40,564 bases of DNA from Paenibacillaceae bacterium ZCTH02-B3 (lineage in GTDB: Bacteria > Bacillota > Bacilli > Paenibacillales > Paenibacillaceae). The DNA lies in the NCBI GenBank assembly GCA_002159065.1, contig LZRV01000028.1, forward strand, positions 1 to 40,564. Reading direction: 5' to 3'. The position numbers and the translations under genes were made by a program. The notes under the pieces are model-generated. The model had not been told where the DNA came from, made no database searches, and worked only from the letters and a program-made list of their open reading frames with translations. Positions 25,731 to 34,695 of this stretch are shown here, piece after piece. Within the stretch, counting starts at the first letter, position 1, and each line of letters opens with the position of its first letter.

Positions 25731-26488
25731 AAAGCGTGAAGGGATGGATGCGGAACTTCCTCTATCCCGCAGCGTTTGCGGCAGGTTTTCTGGCGTTGTG
25801 GGAAGCGGCGGTGCGGGTTTTCCGCATTCCCGTGTATCTCCTGCCCGCGCCCAGCGCCGTGGCCGCGGAGCTGGACGCGCAGCTGTGGCGGCATACGCTG
25901 GTGACGCTGACGGAAGCCTCGGTCGGGTTCGTCCTGGCGAACCTGCTCGGTTTCCTCGCGGCGGTGATCTTCGTCCACGCCCGGCCGATCGAGCGGGGCG
26001 CCTTTCCGCTGGCGATCGCCCTGAAGACGACGCCGCTGGTCGCGCTGGCCCCGCTGCTCGTCGTGTGGCTCGGCACAGGGTATGCCTCCAAGGTGGTCGC
26101 TTCGATGCTCATTTGTTTTTTCCCGATCCTCGTCAACAGCGTCCGCGGCCTCAAGGCCATCGAACACGAGGCCTGGGAGCTGTTCGCCACCTACGGGGGC
26201 TCGAAATGGGACATCTTCCGTTAGCTCCGGCTGCCGGCCAGCCTGCCCTATGTGATGTCGGCGCTCAAAATCTCCAGTTCGCTGGCGGTGGTCGGCGCCA
26301 TCGTCGGCGAATTCGTCGGCGCCAACAAGGGGCTGGGTTACGTCGTGCTGGTGTCTTCCTACCACCTGGAGACGCCGGCCATGTTTTCGGCGATCCTGGC
26401 CTCCGCGGCCTGCGGGCTGTCCCTTTTCTGGCTGCTTTCCTTCCTGGAGAAAAAACTCGTGTTCTGGCAAAGGGTGGATGAGGTTTGA
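25727..26488 (+). pseudogene. ABC importer permease interrupted by an in-frame TAG
   Basis: From GTG at 25727 (overlapping the ATPase stop) the frame encodes a six-helix permease of the SsuC/TauC type. It runs for 165 codons to TAG at 26222-26224, then continues in the same frame for 87 codons to TGA at 26488; undamaged it would be about 253 residues. The stop lies inside the conserved EAA loop that contacts the ATPase (EAWELFATYGGSKWDIFR, stop, LRLPASLPY), at a position usually Lys or Gln, so one base change explains it. The second half has an ATG but no ribosome site. It may be a real nonsense mutation, read-through or a sequence error; the adjoining genes are intact. Confidence 0.85.
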
Positions 26489-26496
26489 GGTGCTGG

Positions 26497-27702
26497 ATGG
26501 TCAAGGTGCCGGCCGCCGCTCCCCACGATGTGTCCGGCCTGGAGGCGCTGGCGCGGGAAGGCGCCTTCGATCCCGCGGAAGTGGTCGCGGTGCTGGGGAA
26601 AACCGAAGGCAACGGGTGCGTGAACGATTTTACCCGCGGCTACGCCGTCCGGGCCTTGCGCGATCTGTTTTCCGGCTGGCTCGGCGGCGATGCCGCGTCG
26701 CGGGTCTTGTTCGTCATGTCCGGCGGCACGGAAGGCGTCCTGAGCCCGCATTTCACCGTGATCGGCCGAAGCGCCGGCGGGCCGTCCGGCTCCGGCGGCG
26801 GGAAACCGGCGGAAGGCGGAACGCCGGCGGGGGACGCGAAATCGGCGGGAAGGGTCACGGCCGGCGGCGGAATGCCGGCGGACGGCAGAAGTACCGCAAC
26901 CGGCGGAATGCCGCCGGCCGCCGGGCGCCCCGATGCCGCCGGAAAGTCGCTCGCCGTCGGCGTGGCGCGCACGCGGGACCTCAAGCCGGAAGAGATCGGC
27001 CGCCTGGCCCAGGCGGAACTGGTGGCCCAAGCGGTGCGGGAGGCGATGCGCCAGGCCCGCATCGCAAACGCGGCGGACGTCCACTTCGTCCAGATCAAGT
27101 GTCCCCTGCTCACTTCGGAATCGATCGGGGAAGCGGCCCGCCGGGGAAAGGACACGGTGACCGACGACACATACAAATCAATGGGCTATTCGCGGGGGGC
27201 GTCGTCGCTGGGCGTCGCCGCCGCGCTGGGCGAGATCGACGCGGCGGAACTGGCGGACGCGGACATCTGCAAGGCGTGGCACAAATACAGCCGCGTCGCT
27301 TCCGCCTCCGCCGGGAGCGAACTGGCCTGTTGCGAAGTGATCGTCCTCGGCAATTCCGCGGAGGCGGACGGATCCTATTTCATCGACCACGGCGTGATGC
27401 GCGACGCCATCGACGGGGAGGCCCTGAGGCGCGTGCTGGAGGCGCACGCCGGCGCGGAGCTGGTGCAGGTGCTGGCCAAGGCGGAGGCGGACCCTTCCGG
27501 CTTCGTGCGGGGGCGCCGGCACACGATGCTGAACGACTCGGACCTGAACCACACGCGCCATGCCCGCGCCGTCGTGGGCGGCGTGCTGGCCGCCGTTTGC
27601 GGAGATCCGATGATTTACATTTCGGGAGGGGCCGAGCACCAGGGGCCGTCCGGCGGCGGCCCGGTGGCGGCCGTCTTCCGAAGAAAAAATTTGCCGGTTT
27701 AA
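26497..27702 (+). CDS. atzD: Cyanuric acid amidohydrolase (AtzD/barbiturase family)
   Basis: AtzD opens the cyanuric acid ring; the product loses CO2 to give biuret. The 401-residue protein has three related domains, each giving a Lys and a Ser: K35 in GKTEGNG with S75 in MSGGTEG, the Lys of VQIKCPLL with the Ser of RGASSLGVA, and the Lys of LAKAEADPSG with the Ser of ISGGAEHQGPSGGG. It is about 35-40 residues longer than usual, owing to a Gly/Ala/Pro-rich insert near residues 91-143. ATG at 26497 with TGAGGTG upstream is preferred; TTG at 26485 would overlap the permease. Barbiturase is the alternative, but biuH and atzF in the same operon favour cyanuric acid. Confidence 0.88.
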   Translation: MVKVPAAAPHDVSGLEALAREGAFDPAEVVAVLGKTEGNGCVNDFTRGYAVRALRDLFSGWLGGDAASRVLFVMSGGTEGVLSPHFTVIGRSAGGPSGSGGGKPAEGGTPAGDAKSAGRVTAGGGMPADGRSTATGGMPPAAGRPDAAGKSLAVGVARTRDLKPEEIGRLAQAELVAQAVREAMRQARIANAADVHFVQIKCPLLTSESIGEAARRGKDTVTDDTYKSMGYSRGASSLGVAAALGEIDAAELADADICKAWHKYSRVASASAGSELACCEVIVLGNSAEADGSYFIDHGVMRDAIDGEALRRVLEAHAGAELVQVLAKAEADPSGFVRGRRHTMLNDSDLNHTRHARAVVGGVLAAVCGDPMIYISGGAEHQGPSGGGPVAAVFRRKNLPV

Positions 27703-27718
27703 GGGGAGGAGATCGGCC

Positions 27719-28147
27719 TTGAGCAAAACCCCGCACGTGCAGACGCGGATCGGCGACGACATGGAATGGGAACCGATGCCGGTGCATCCGAAGCTTTACC
27801 ACCGCGAAATCGTGTCCGCGAAGGACGCCGACGCCCTGGGCATCCGCCTGAATTCCGTCCTGTGGGAAAAAATCGGCGTCGGCGGACGGATCCTACCGCA
27901 TTACCACGATGTCGCGGATATCGTCCATATCACGGCGGGCCGGGTGAAACTCTTGTGCAACGGCGAATGGAAATCGTTCAAGGCGGGCGACACGTTCCAC
28001 ATCCCGGCCGGCGCCGTCCATTCCGTGGCCAACGACGGCGACGTCCCGAGCGAACAGATCAGTATTTTCATCCCCGAAGTTTCCGGCGCCCCCGCGAACG
28101 TCCGGTTCGGAACCAACCTGGTGGAAAACGTCTATGGCGAACCGTAA
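27719..28147 (+). CDS. Single-domain cupin in the cyanurate operon
   Basis: A 142-residue single cupin of unknown activity. Motif 1 is GGRILPHYHDVADIVHITAG with H61, H63 and D67 in place of the usual Glu; motif 2 is GDTFHIPAGAVH with H101. The metal site therefore looks complete. TTG start at 27719 with GGGGAGGAG upstream. Its last 14 nt overlap the PucR-type regulator gene, so it is tightly part of the operon. It could be a small enzyme acting on carboxybiuret or another intermediate, or a sensor; cyanurate clusters known to me do not need a cupin. Confidence 0.85.
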   Translation: MSKTPHVQTRIGDDMEWEPMPVHPKLYHREIVSAKDADALGIRLNSVLWEKIGVGGRILPHYHDVADIVHITAGRVKLLCNGEWKSFKAGDTFHIPAGAVHSVANDGDVPSEQISIFIPEVSGAPANVRFGTNLVENVYGEP

Positions 28148-29765
28148 CGTCCCCGGTTTCACCTGCGGGGACATCCTGCTCATCCCGGATTTCCGGGAGG
28201 CGGCCGTTCTGGCGGGGGCGAACGGCCTGGACCGCCCGGTCACCCGCGTGAACGTCATGGAAGTGCCCGACGTGATCGACTGGGTCCGGCCGGGCGAGTT
28301 TCTCATCACCACCGGTTTTCCATTTCGGGACAACGCCGATGTGCTCGCGGATCTCATCCCGCAGTTGAACGACAGAGGCGTCTCCGCCCTCGGCATCAAG
28401 ATCAAGCGGTTCATCGACCGGATCCCGCAGCGGGCGCTCGACATCGCGGAACGCCTCGATTTTCCCGTGTTCGAGCTTCCCGCCTCCACCGTATTTTCCG
28501 ACGCGGTGCGCAGCATCATGGAACGGGTGCTGGTGCAGGAAGCGAAGGAATTGTCGCTTTTGCAGAGCAGGTTCCGGACGCTGTCGCAGCAACTCCTTCA
28601 CGGGAAGGGAATCGGCGGATTTCTGGAAACGCTGGAAGAAATGCTGGACAATCCGGTTTTGCTGCTGGACGAGGGGGATCACGCGTACTTTTCCCCGCAG
28701 GCGTCCTGCCTGGGGCTGCCGGATTCTCCCGCTGACTGGCGGCGGATCCGCGACGAAATCCGTCCCGGAATCTTCTTCGCCACCGTTGCGGGACGCCGAG
28801 CCCGCGCCTACGCGGCGGAAATTTCCAACAAGGACATGTGCGCGTATCTCGTGGTGCCGGAATGGAACCGGGAACATTCCGTCGTGGACCAGCTGACCAT
28901 CGACCGGGCCGGCCTTCTGGTCGGCATGGAGATGATCAACGCCTACGCGCGGCGGGAAGTGGAAGCGAAATACGTCGACCAGTTTCTGCAGGACTGGCTG
29001 TCCGGCCGCATCGCGACCCGGGAAGATCTGGCCATCCGGGCGGAAGCGTGCGGCTGTCCCCTGCGGGAAGGGCATGTCTATTACGCGGGCGTGATCCGCT
29101 GGATCGACGGCAGGCCGGCCCTGCACCGGCTCAGGCAGACGGCGAAACGGACCCGCCTGCGCATCGCGGAGGCGCACGTCCACACCACCGTTCTGGAAGG
29201 CGAGCTGGCGCTGCTCTTCTCCCTTCCGCCCGCTTTCCCCGTGAAACGCGCGGCGGACGAGGTCATCGCGCAGATGCGGGCGGGCCTTCCCGACAACGGC
29301 GCGTTCTCGGTCTGCCTGGGCAACCGGGCGGAGCGGGCGGACCAGGTTCACGTGAGCTACCGGCAGGCCCGGAAGGTCCACGCCATCAGCCGCGTCTGCG
29401 GCGTGCGGGAACCTCTCGTCGACGCGGCGCGTCTGGGCGTCTATCAGCTGCTCTATCTGCTGCCCGATTCGGAAGAGGTGCGCCATTTCCGGGATCGTTT
29501 CATCGTTCCCCTGGCCGAGTACGACCGGAAACACGGCACCATGCTGCTGGAGACGCTGAAAGTCTATTTCCGGCACAACCGCAGCGCAAAAAAAACTTCG
29601 GCGGAGCTCTTCACCCATTACAATACGGTCAACTACCGGGTGGAACGGGCCCTGGAACTGCTCGGCATCGACGCGGAATCCGGCGACGACATGCTGCAGC
29701 TGGAACTGGCCATCAAATTGCGGGACATGTGGCCGCAGGAAGGCGAAACCGGCCATTCCCCCTGA
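28134..29765 (+). CDS. PucR-family transcriptional regulator
   Basis: A 543-residue regulator. The N-terminal PucR domain (about 8-125) includes VTRVNVMEVPDVIDWVRPGEFLITTG. A central CdaR/GGDEF-like region follows, and the C-terminal helix-turn-helix (LETLKVYFRHNRSAKKTSAELFTHYNTVNYRVERALELLG, about 485-525) is of the PucR/HTH_30 type. PucR proteins control purine and ureide catabolism, and here it may respond to cyanurate, biuret or allophanate. The ATG at 28134 lies inside the end of the cupin gene with GGTGGAAAAC upstream. Confidence 0.92.
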   Translation: MANRNVPGFTCGDILLIPDFREAAVLAGANGLDRPVTRVNVMEVPDVIDWVRPGEFLITTGFPFRDNADVLADLIPQLNDRGVSALGIKIKRFIDRIPQRALDIAERLDFPVFELPASTVFSDAVRSIMERVLVQEAKELSLLQSRFRTLSQQLLHGKGIGGFLETLEEMLDNPVLLLDEGDHAYFSPQASCLGLPDSPADWRRIRDEIRPGIFFATVAGRRARAYAAEISNKDMCAYLVVPEWNREHSVVDQLTIDRAGLLVGMEMINAYARREVEAKYVDQFLQDWLSGRIATREDLAIRAEACGCPLREGHVYYAGVIRWIDGRPALHRLRQTAKRTRLRIAEAHVHTTVLEGELALLFSLPPAFPVKRAADEVIAQMRAGLPDNGAFSVCLGNRAERADQVHVSYRQARKVHAISRVCGVREPLVDAARLGVYQLLYLLPDSEEVRHFRDRFIVPLAEYDRKHGTMLLETLKVYFRHNRSAKKTSAELFTHYNTVNYRVERALELLGIDAESGDDMLQLELAIKLRDMWPQEGETGHSP

Positions 29766-29790
29766 ACGCTGAACAAGGAGGTTTTTCCCC

Positions 29791-31557
29791 ATGCGAGAAG
29801 CGATCCGTCCGGAAGTTCCGCCGGACCGGCTGACGGTTCCATCCGAAAACCGGTTCACCGTGCGGAAACTGAAGGACATGTACCGGCGCAAGGAAATCAC
29901 GCCGGCGGACGTGATCCGGGAAATCATCCGCCGCGCGGAAGCCGACGCGGACATGAACATCTGGATCACGCCGCCGTCCATGGAACGCCTGGCTCCCTGG
30001 CTGCGGCGGCTTCGCCGGATGGATCCGGATTTGCCGCTGTGGGGCGTTCCGTTTGCCGTCAAGGACAACATCGACGTGGCCGGCATGCCGACGACGGCGG
30101 CTTGCCCGGCCTACGCCTATACCCCGGAACGGCACGCATCCGTCGTGGAGCGGCTGGTCGCCGCGGGAGCCATCCCGCTCGGCAAAACGAACCTGGACCA
30201 GTTCGCCACCGGGCTGGTCGGCATCCGGTCGCCCTACGGAGAGACGCACAACGCGCTGCGGCCGGAACTCATCAGCGGAGGTTCCAGTTCCGGCTCGGCG
30301 GTGGCCGTGGCGCGGGGCCACGCGGCTTTCGCCCTCGGCACCGACACGGCGGGATCGGGCCGGGTGCCGGCGGCCTTGAACGGGCTCATCGGCTGGAAAC
30401 CGAGCGTGGGCGCCTGGCCGTCGCGCGGCGTCGTGCCCGCCTGCGCCAGCCTCGACTGCGTGACGGTGTTCACCCGCGATCTGGATGACGCGATCCTCGT
30501 GGACCGGATCGTCCGGGGCGAAGACGACGCCGATCCCTGGTCCCGGAGCTTTGGGCCGCCGCGGGCCGAGCGTCCCGCCAGGCTGATTGTGCCGCGGCGG
30601 CGGCCGGAGTTTTTCGGCCCCTTCGCGGAACGGTACCGGTCCGCCTGGGACGAAGCCGTGGAGCGCCTGCGCTCGCTGGGGATTCCGGTGGAAGCGTCGG
30701 ATACCGGGCTGTTCGAGGAAGCCGCCGCCCTGCTGTACGACGGGCCGTGGATCGCGGAACGGTGGGCCGCCCTCGGCGCCTTCATCGAATCGCATCCCGG
30801 CGCGGCCCATCCGGTGACGGAATCCGTCCTGCGGCAAGGCTCCGGCGCCTCCCGGACGGCGGCCGACGTCTTTGCCGCGTTCCACCGGCTTCAGGAGCTG
30901 AAGCTGGCGGCCAGGTGGCTGCTGAAGGACGCCGTGTTGGCGATGCCCACCTGCGGCGGCACCTGGACGCGGGAAGAAGCGCGGAACAACCCGATCGCCG
31001 CCAACAGCGCGCTGGGGCGCTACACGAACCATTGCAACCTGCTGGACCTGTGCGCGGCGGCGGTGCCGGCCGATCCCGCGGACCGGGATCTGCCCTTCGG
31101 CATCACCTTCTTCGCCCTCGCGGGGCGGGAAGGCCTCATCGAGGAGACGGCCCGCCTGTTCCTGCGGCGGAAGGCGACGACGCCCGTCGCCGTCTGCGGG
31201 CTTCATATGCGGGGATTCCCCCTCGAAAGCCAGATGCGGGAACACGGCGCCCGGTTCGTCCGGGCGGCCCGGACGGCCCCCAAATACCGGATGGTCCGGC
31301 TGCCCGCCCGTCCGGCCAAGCCCGGGTTGATCCGGGTGGAAGAGGGCGGCGCCTCGCTGCCCCTGGAAATCTGGGAAATGCCGCTGGCGTCGTTCGGCGC
31401 CTTCGTGGCGTCCATCCCCGCTCCGCTCGGCATCGGCCGGATCGAGCTGGAAGACGGCGCCGAAGTGCCCGGTTTCCTGTGCGAAAGCTATGTCCTGTCC
31501 GCCGGGGCGGAAGACGTGACCAACCCGGACGGCTGGCGGGGCGTCGCATCCGGATAG
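29791..31557 (+). CDS. atzF: Allophanate hydrolase
   Basis: AtzF splits allophanate into ammonia and CO2. The 588-residue protein has an amidase-signature domain (about 20-440) with K91 in VPFAVKDNIDV, S165 in SGGSSSGSA and nucleophile S189 in LGTDTAGSGRVPA. The positions coincide with those I recall for the Pseudomonas enzyme. The C-terminal domain (about 470-588, from VAVCGLHMRGFPLE) is the allophanate hydrolase C-terminal domain needed for decarboxylation. AAGGAGG precedes the ATG at 29791. It ends the plus-strand operon; there is no fused or neighbouring urea carboxylase, so allophanate should come from biuret. Confidence 0.94.
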   Translation: MREAIRPEVPPDRLTVPSENRFTVRKLKDMYRRKEITPADVIREIIRRAEADADMNIWITPPSMERLAPWLRRLRRMDPDLPLWGVPFAVKDNIDVAGMPTTAACPAYAYTPERHASVVERLVAAGAIPLGKTNLDQFATGLVGIRSPYGETHNALRPELISGGSSSGSAVAVARGHAAFALGTDTAGSGRVPAALNGLIGWKPSVGAWPSRGVVPACASLDCVTVFTRDLDDAILVDRIVRGEDDADPWSRSFGPPRAERPARLIVPRRRPEFFGPFAERYRSAWDEAVERLRSLGIPVEASDTGLFEEAAALLYDGPWIAERWAALGAFIESHPGAAHPVTESVLRQGSGASRTAADVFAAFHRLQELKLAARWLLKDAVLAMPTCGGTWTREEARNNPIAANSALGRYTNHCNLLDLCAAAVPADPADRDLPFGITFFALAGREGLIEETARLFLRRKATTPVAVCGLHMRGFPLESQMREHGARFVRAARTAPKYRMVRLPARPAKPGLIRVEEGGASLPLEIWEMPLASFGAFVASIPAPLGIGRIELEDGAEVPGFLCESYVLSAGAEDVTNPDGWRGVASG

Positions 31558-31608
31558 GAGCGCTTCCGTCAGGCGGAGAGCCCGCGGGTCCGTCACCGGC
31601 CGTCGCTG

Positions 31609-32328
31609 TCATCCTGAAGCCGCGGCGTTTTGGGAAAGCGCGGAGATGAAGTCCCGCGCTTTCGCCGTCCATCCGAAGATGCCGCCCTGCTGGCGGACCA
31701 TTCGGATGGCGGCTTCATGGTCGCGGGGGTCGAACGCCGCGGTGGCGTCTTCCAGCACGAGGCACTCGTACCCGCGGTCGTTGGCTTCCCGCAGGGTCGA
31801 ATGCACGCAGACGTGGGTCGTCACGCCGCACAGCACGAGGGATTCGATCTTCGCCCGCCGCAGCAGGGAGTGAAGCCCGGTGCGATAGAACGCCCCCTTC
31901 CCCGGCTTGTCGACGACGGGCTCACCCGGCAGCGGCGCCAGCTCCGGCACGATGTCATGGCCGGGCTCGCCCCGGATCAGCAGGCGGCCCATCGGCCCTT
32001 CGTCGCCGATGCCGGCCCCCTGCCGCCGGCTGCGCGCCAGCTTGGACGGCGGGCAATCCGACAAATCCGGCAGATGCCCTTCGCGGGTATGCAGGACGAA
32101 GAGGCCGCATGAGCGGGCCGCCTCCAGCACGGAGGCGATGACGGGAATGATGGCCCTTGCGGGCCCGATGTCGTTGCCGAGGCGTTCCCCGAAGCCGCCG
32201 GGGGCGCAAAAATCGTTCTGCATGTCGATGACGACGACCGCCGTCCGTTCCGGACGCATCCGGAACGGATACGGCAGCGCCTCCTCCACGGTCAGAACGG
32301 CTTCCTTCTTTTTTCGCCTTCCGTCCAT
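31609..32328 (-). CDS. BiuH paralogue, isochorismatase-like cysteine hydrolase
   Basis: A 239-residue cysteine hydrolase clearly related to the biuH product of this window: VVVIDMQNDFCAPGG, THTREGH-type block (LHTREGHLPDLSD), DKPGKGAF, THVCVHSTLREANDRGYECLVLEDA and MVRQQGGIFGW. The triad Asp, Lys, Cys and the downstream Gln are kept, but the region equivalent to NKRWRSRL is changed to PSKLARSRR, so substrate preference may differ. Triuret, biuret or another ureide are candidates. ATG at 32328 has AAAGGGGATCGG upstream. It is transcribed toward the end of atzF and follows the terminator of the BMP operon. Confidence 0.88.
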   Translation of the reverse strand: MDGRRKKKEAVLTVEEALPYPFRMRPERTAVVVIDMQNDFCAPGGFGERLGNDIGPARAIIPVIASVLEAARSCGLFVLHTREGHLPDLSDCPPSKLARSRRQGAGIGDEGPMGRLLIRGEPGHDIVPELAPLPGEPVVDKPGKGAFYRTGLHSLLRRAKIESLVLCGVTTHVCVHSTLREANDRGYECLVLEDATAAFDPRDHEAAIRMVRQQGGIFGWTAKARDFISALSQNAAASG

Positions 32329-32428
32329 TTCCCGATCCCCTTTCTGCTTGCCGGATGTTTGATGCGGAAGAATCCGAACCGGTTTTTCCGGAGAGATTCC
32401 CATTGAAGAAAACCGGACGGCCTGCCCG

Positions 32429-32462
32429 ACGAAAATCCCCCGGACCGGGTCCGGGGGATGCA
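32429..32462 (-). terminator. Terminator of the BMP transporter operon
   Basis: ATCCCCCGGAC and GTCCGGGGGAT with a 3-nt loop (32435-32459), followed on the minus strand by TTTTCG, about 24 nt after the BMP gene stop. The T tract is short, so some read-through into the BiuH paralogue is possible. Confidence 0.8.
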
Positions 32463-32482
32463 TGCCGTCCGTCATGCCCGCG

Positions 32483-33679
32483 TCATTGCGGAATGTTGCC
32501 GATGACGCCTTCCACCAGGTAGTCGGTGGACTCCAGCTCCTCAACGGTGGGAATCACGCCTTCTTCGATCCGGACCGCGCCCGACTGGTCGCGGACCGGT
32601 CCCGCGAACGGATGCAGCCGGCCGCTTAACAACTCTTCCTTCTTCTGCTCCACCAGCGTCCGGACATCCTCCGGAACGTTCTCGCCGAAACCGGTGAGCC
32701 GCACCACGTTGTCGGCCAGCCCGCCGCGGAATTTGCCGTCGTATTTGCTGCCCTTGAAGTTTCCTTCAACGGCCGTTTTCGCCATGTCGACGAACAGATC
32801 CGGCCAGTTCCAGACGGAGCCGACGATCCATCCCAGGGAAGCCAGGGAAGAAGCGTCCGCGTGATACCCCACCGACATGACGCCGCGGCGTTCGGCCGTC
32901 TCGATGATCGTTTTCGTGCAGTCCTGGTGCTGGGTGAGCACGTCCGCGCCGCCGTCGATCAGCGAGTTGGCGGCGTTGGCCTGCTGTCCGGGATCGCACC
33001 AGCTGCCGGTAAACACCACCGTCGTCGTCGCGTCGGGATTGACGGACCGGGCGCCGAGGGTGAACGCGTTGATGTTGAGCAGCACCTGCGGGATCGGCAC
33101 GGATACGATGTAGCCCAGCTTGCCGGTTTTGGACATTTTGCCCGCGGCGATGCCCGCCAGATAGACCGGCTCCCAGATGGTGCCGAAGTAGGTGCCGAGG
33201 TTTTCGGCCGTCTTGAGGCCTCCCTGGTGGAAAAACACCGCGTCCGGATGCCGCGCCGCCACGTTGAGGGCGGGATCGAGGTGGCCGTAGGAAGTCGGAA
33301 AGAGGATTTTCGCCCCGTCCTTGATCATCTGTTCCAGGACGCGCTCGGCTTCGGCCGTTTCCGGGACGTTCTCCGCGCGCAGCACTTTCAGGTCCGGAAA
33401 CGCCTTTTCCACCGCCTCGCTGCCGATGTAGGCCGCCTGGTTGTATCCATAGTCGTCCTTTGTGCCTACGAAAATGAATCCGATCGCCGAACCTCCCGTC
33501 CCCGGCGCTTCGCCGCCGGAAGAACCGGACGGTCCGCCGGACGATTCCCCTGACGATCCCCCCGACGATCCGCCTGACGATCCGCCGCCGGCGCCGGGCT
33601 GGCTGCAGGCCGCCATCAGCATGAGCAGCGCCATGAGCGCGCACACCCATCCGGCCTTTCTGTTCCGTTTCCTCTTCAT
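32483..33679 (-). CDS. BMP-family substrate-binding lipoprotein
   Basis: A 398-residue lipoprotein with a basic N-terminus, hydrophobic segment and lipobox LMAAC (C25). A Gly/Ser-rich tether (about 28-60) precedes the BMP/PnrA-like binding domain: IGFIFVGTKDDYGYNQAAY, DGAKILFPTSYGHLDP, GTIWEPVYLAGIAAG, GGADVLTQHQDC and GVMSVGYHAD. BMP proteins bind nucleosides or nitrogen heterocycles; the triazine-binding protein AtzT of Pseudomonas is, as I recall, of this type, so cyanuric acid is a plausible ligand. It is the last gene of the BMP transporter operon. ATG at 33679 has AGAGGGGAACC upstream. Confidence 0.92.
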   Translation of the reverse strand: MKRKRNRKAGWVCALMALLMLMAACSQPGAGGGSSGGSSGGSSGESSGGPSGSSGGEAPGTGGSAIGFIFVGTKDDYGYNQAAYIGSEAVEKAFPDLKVLRAENVPETAEAERVLEQMIKDGAKILFPTSYGHLDPALNVAARHPDAVFFHQGGLKTAENLGTYFGTIWEPVYLAGIAAGKMSKTGKLGYIVSVPIPQVLLNINAFTLGARSVNPDATTTVVFTGSWCDPGQQANAANSLIDGGADVLTQHQDCTKTIIETAERRGVMSVGYHADASSLASLGWIVGSVWNWPDLFVDMAKTAVEGNFKGSKYDGKFRGGLADNVVRLTGFGENVPEDVRTLVEQKKEELLSGRLHPFAGPVRDQSGAVRIEEGVIPTVEELESTDYLVEGVIGNIPQ

Positions 33680-33783
33680 GTTTCGGTTCCCCTCTCTCCC
33701 ATTGAATGTGAATCTATAAGATCTGTCGCGCCACGGACCGGCGGTCCGGTTGTCCCGCGAAGCCGGTCCGGCGGGCTGCGGCG

Positions 33784-34695
33784 TTAACCGTCGGCGTCGG
33801 CCGCAAACACCCTGGACAGGCCTTCCGGCACCGAACTGCGCTTTCGCCTTTCCACAATCAGCAGCGCGGCCAGCGTCAGCACATACGGCGCCATGAACAG
33901 GAAGTACGGCGAGATCGGCAGTCCCTGCTGCTGGACGGTGAGCTGCAACGCCTGGGCGGCGCCGAACAGGTATGCGCCCAGCATGGCCCTGAACGGCCGC
34001 CAGGCGGCGAAAATCACCATCGCGACGGCGACGACGCCGCGGCCGGCGGTCATGTTCTCGACCCAGCTGTGGGTATAGGCCACGGAAAGCTGGGCGCCGC
34101 CGATCCCTGCCAGGAAGCCGCCGGCGAGCACGGCCGCGTAACGGACGAGCCGGGGATTGACGCCGCACGCGAACAGCACCTCCTCCCGCTCTCCGGCCGC
34201 CCGCAGGATGATGCCGATCCGGGTGCGGAACAGGACAAACCAGAGCGCCGGCACCAGCAGCATGGACAGGTACGTCAGCGGATCGTGGTTGAACAGCACT
34301 TCTCCGAGGACCGGAATGTCGGACAGGACCGGAATCGGCGCCGGATTGAACCCGACGATCTGTTCGCTCACGAAACTTCGCCCGAGAAAGGCGGTCACCC
34401 CGATGCCGAAAAACATGAGCGTCAATCCGGAAGCCAGCTGGTTGGCGCCGCGGTCGAGCACGAGACAGGCGTGGATCAGGGAAAGGAGCATGCCGCACAG
34501 CCCGCCCGCCAGCGCGCCGAGCCAGGGATTGCCCGTCCAGACCGTCGTCGCGAAACCGCCCAGGGCGCCGGCCAGCATGCACCCTTCCGTGCCGAGGTTG
34601 ATGACGCCCGCGCGTTCCGAGATCAATTCTCCCTGGCTGGCCAGCATGACGGAGGTGCCGGAACGAAGCGCGCCGGTAAGGATGTCCGCGATCAT
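33784..34695 (-). CDS. Nucleoside-type ABC importer permease 2 (NupQ/YufQ-like)
   Basis: A 303-residue membrane protein of the BPD_transp_2 family with about eight to nine helices. It begins with the typical ISERAGVINLGTEGCMLAGAL loop and contains a later RYAAVLAGGFLAGIGGAQLSV motif. It pairs with the larger permease encoded just upstream, overlapping it by 4 nt. Together with the ATPase and BMP protein it forms an importer for heterocycles or nucleosides. Confidence 0.92.
   Translation of the reverse strand: MIADILTGALRSGTSVMLASQGELISERAGVINLGTEGCMLAGALGGFATTVWTGNPWLGALAGGLCGMLLSLIHACLVLDRGANQLASGLTLMFFGIGVTAFLGRSFVSEQIVGFNPAPIPVLSDIPVLGEVLFNHDPLTYLSMLLVPALWFVLFRTRIGIILRAAGEREEVLFACGVNPRLVRYAAVLAGGFLAGIGGAQLSVAYTHSWVENMTAGRGVVAVAMVIFAAWRPFRAMLGAYLFGAAQALQLTVQQQGLPISPYFLFMAPYVLTLAALLIVERRKRSSVPEGLSRVFAADADG

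Noticed and set aside
23882-26488. Thiamine or HMP importer, as suggested by the ThiY-like binding protein
   Set aside because: No TPP riboswitch or thiamine gene is present and the operon is otherwise dedicated to cyanurate and ureide breakdown.
26497-27702. Barbiturase rather than cyanuric acid amidohydrolase
   Set aside because: It cannot be excluded from motifs alone, but no ureidomalonase is present, while biuret and allophanate hydrolases are.
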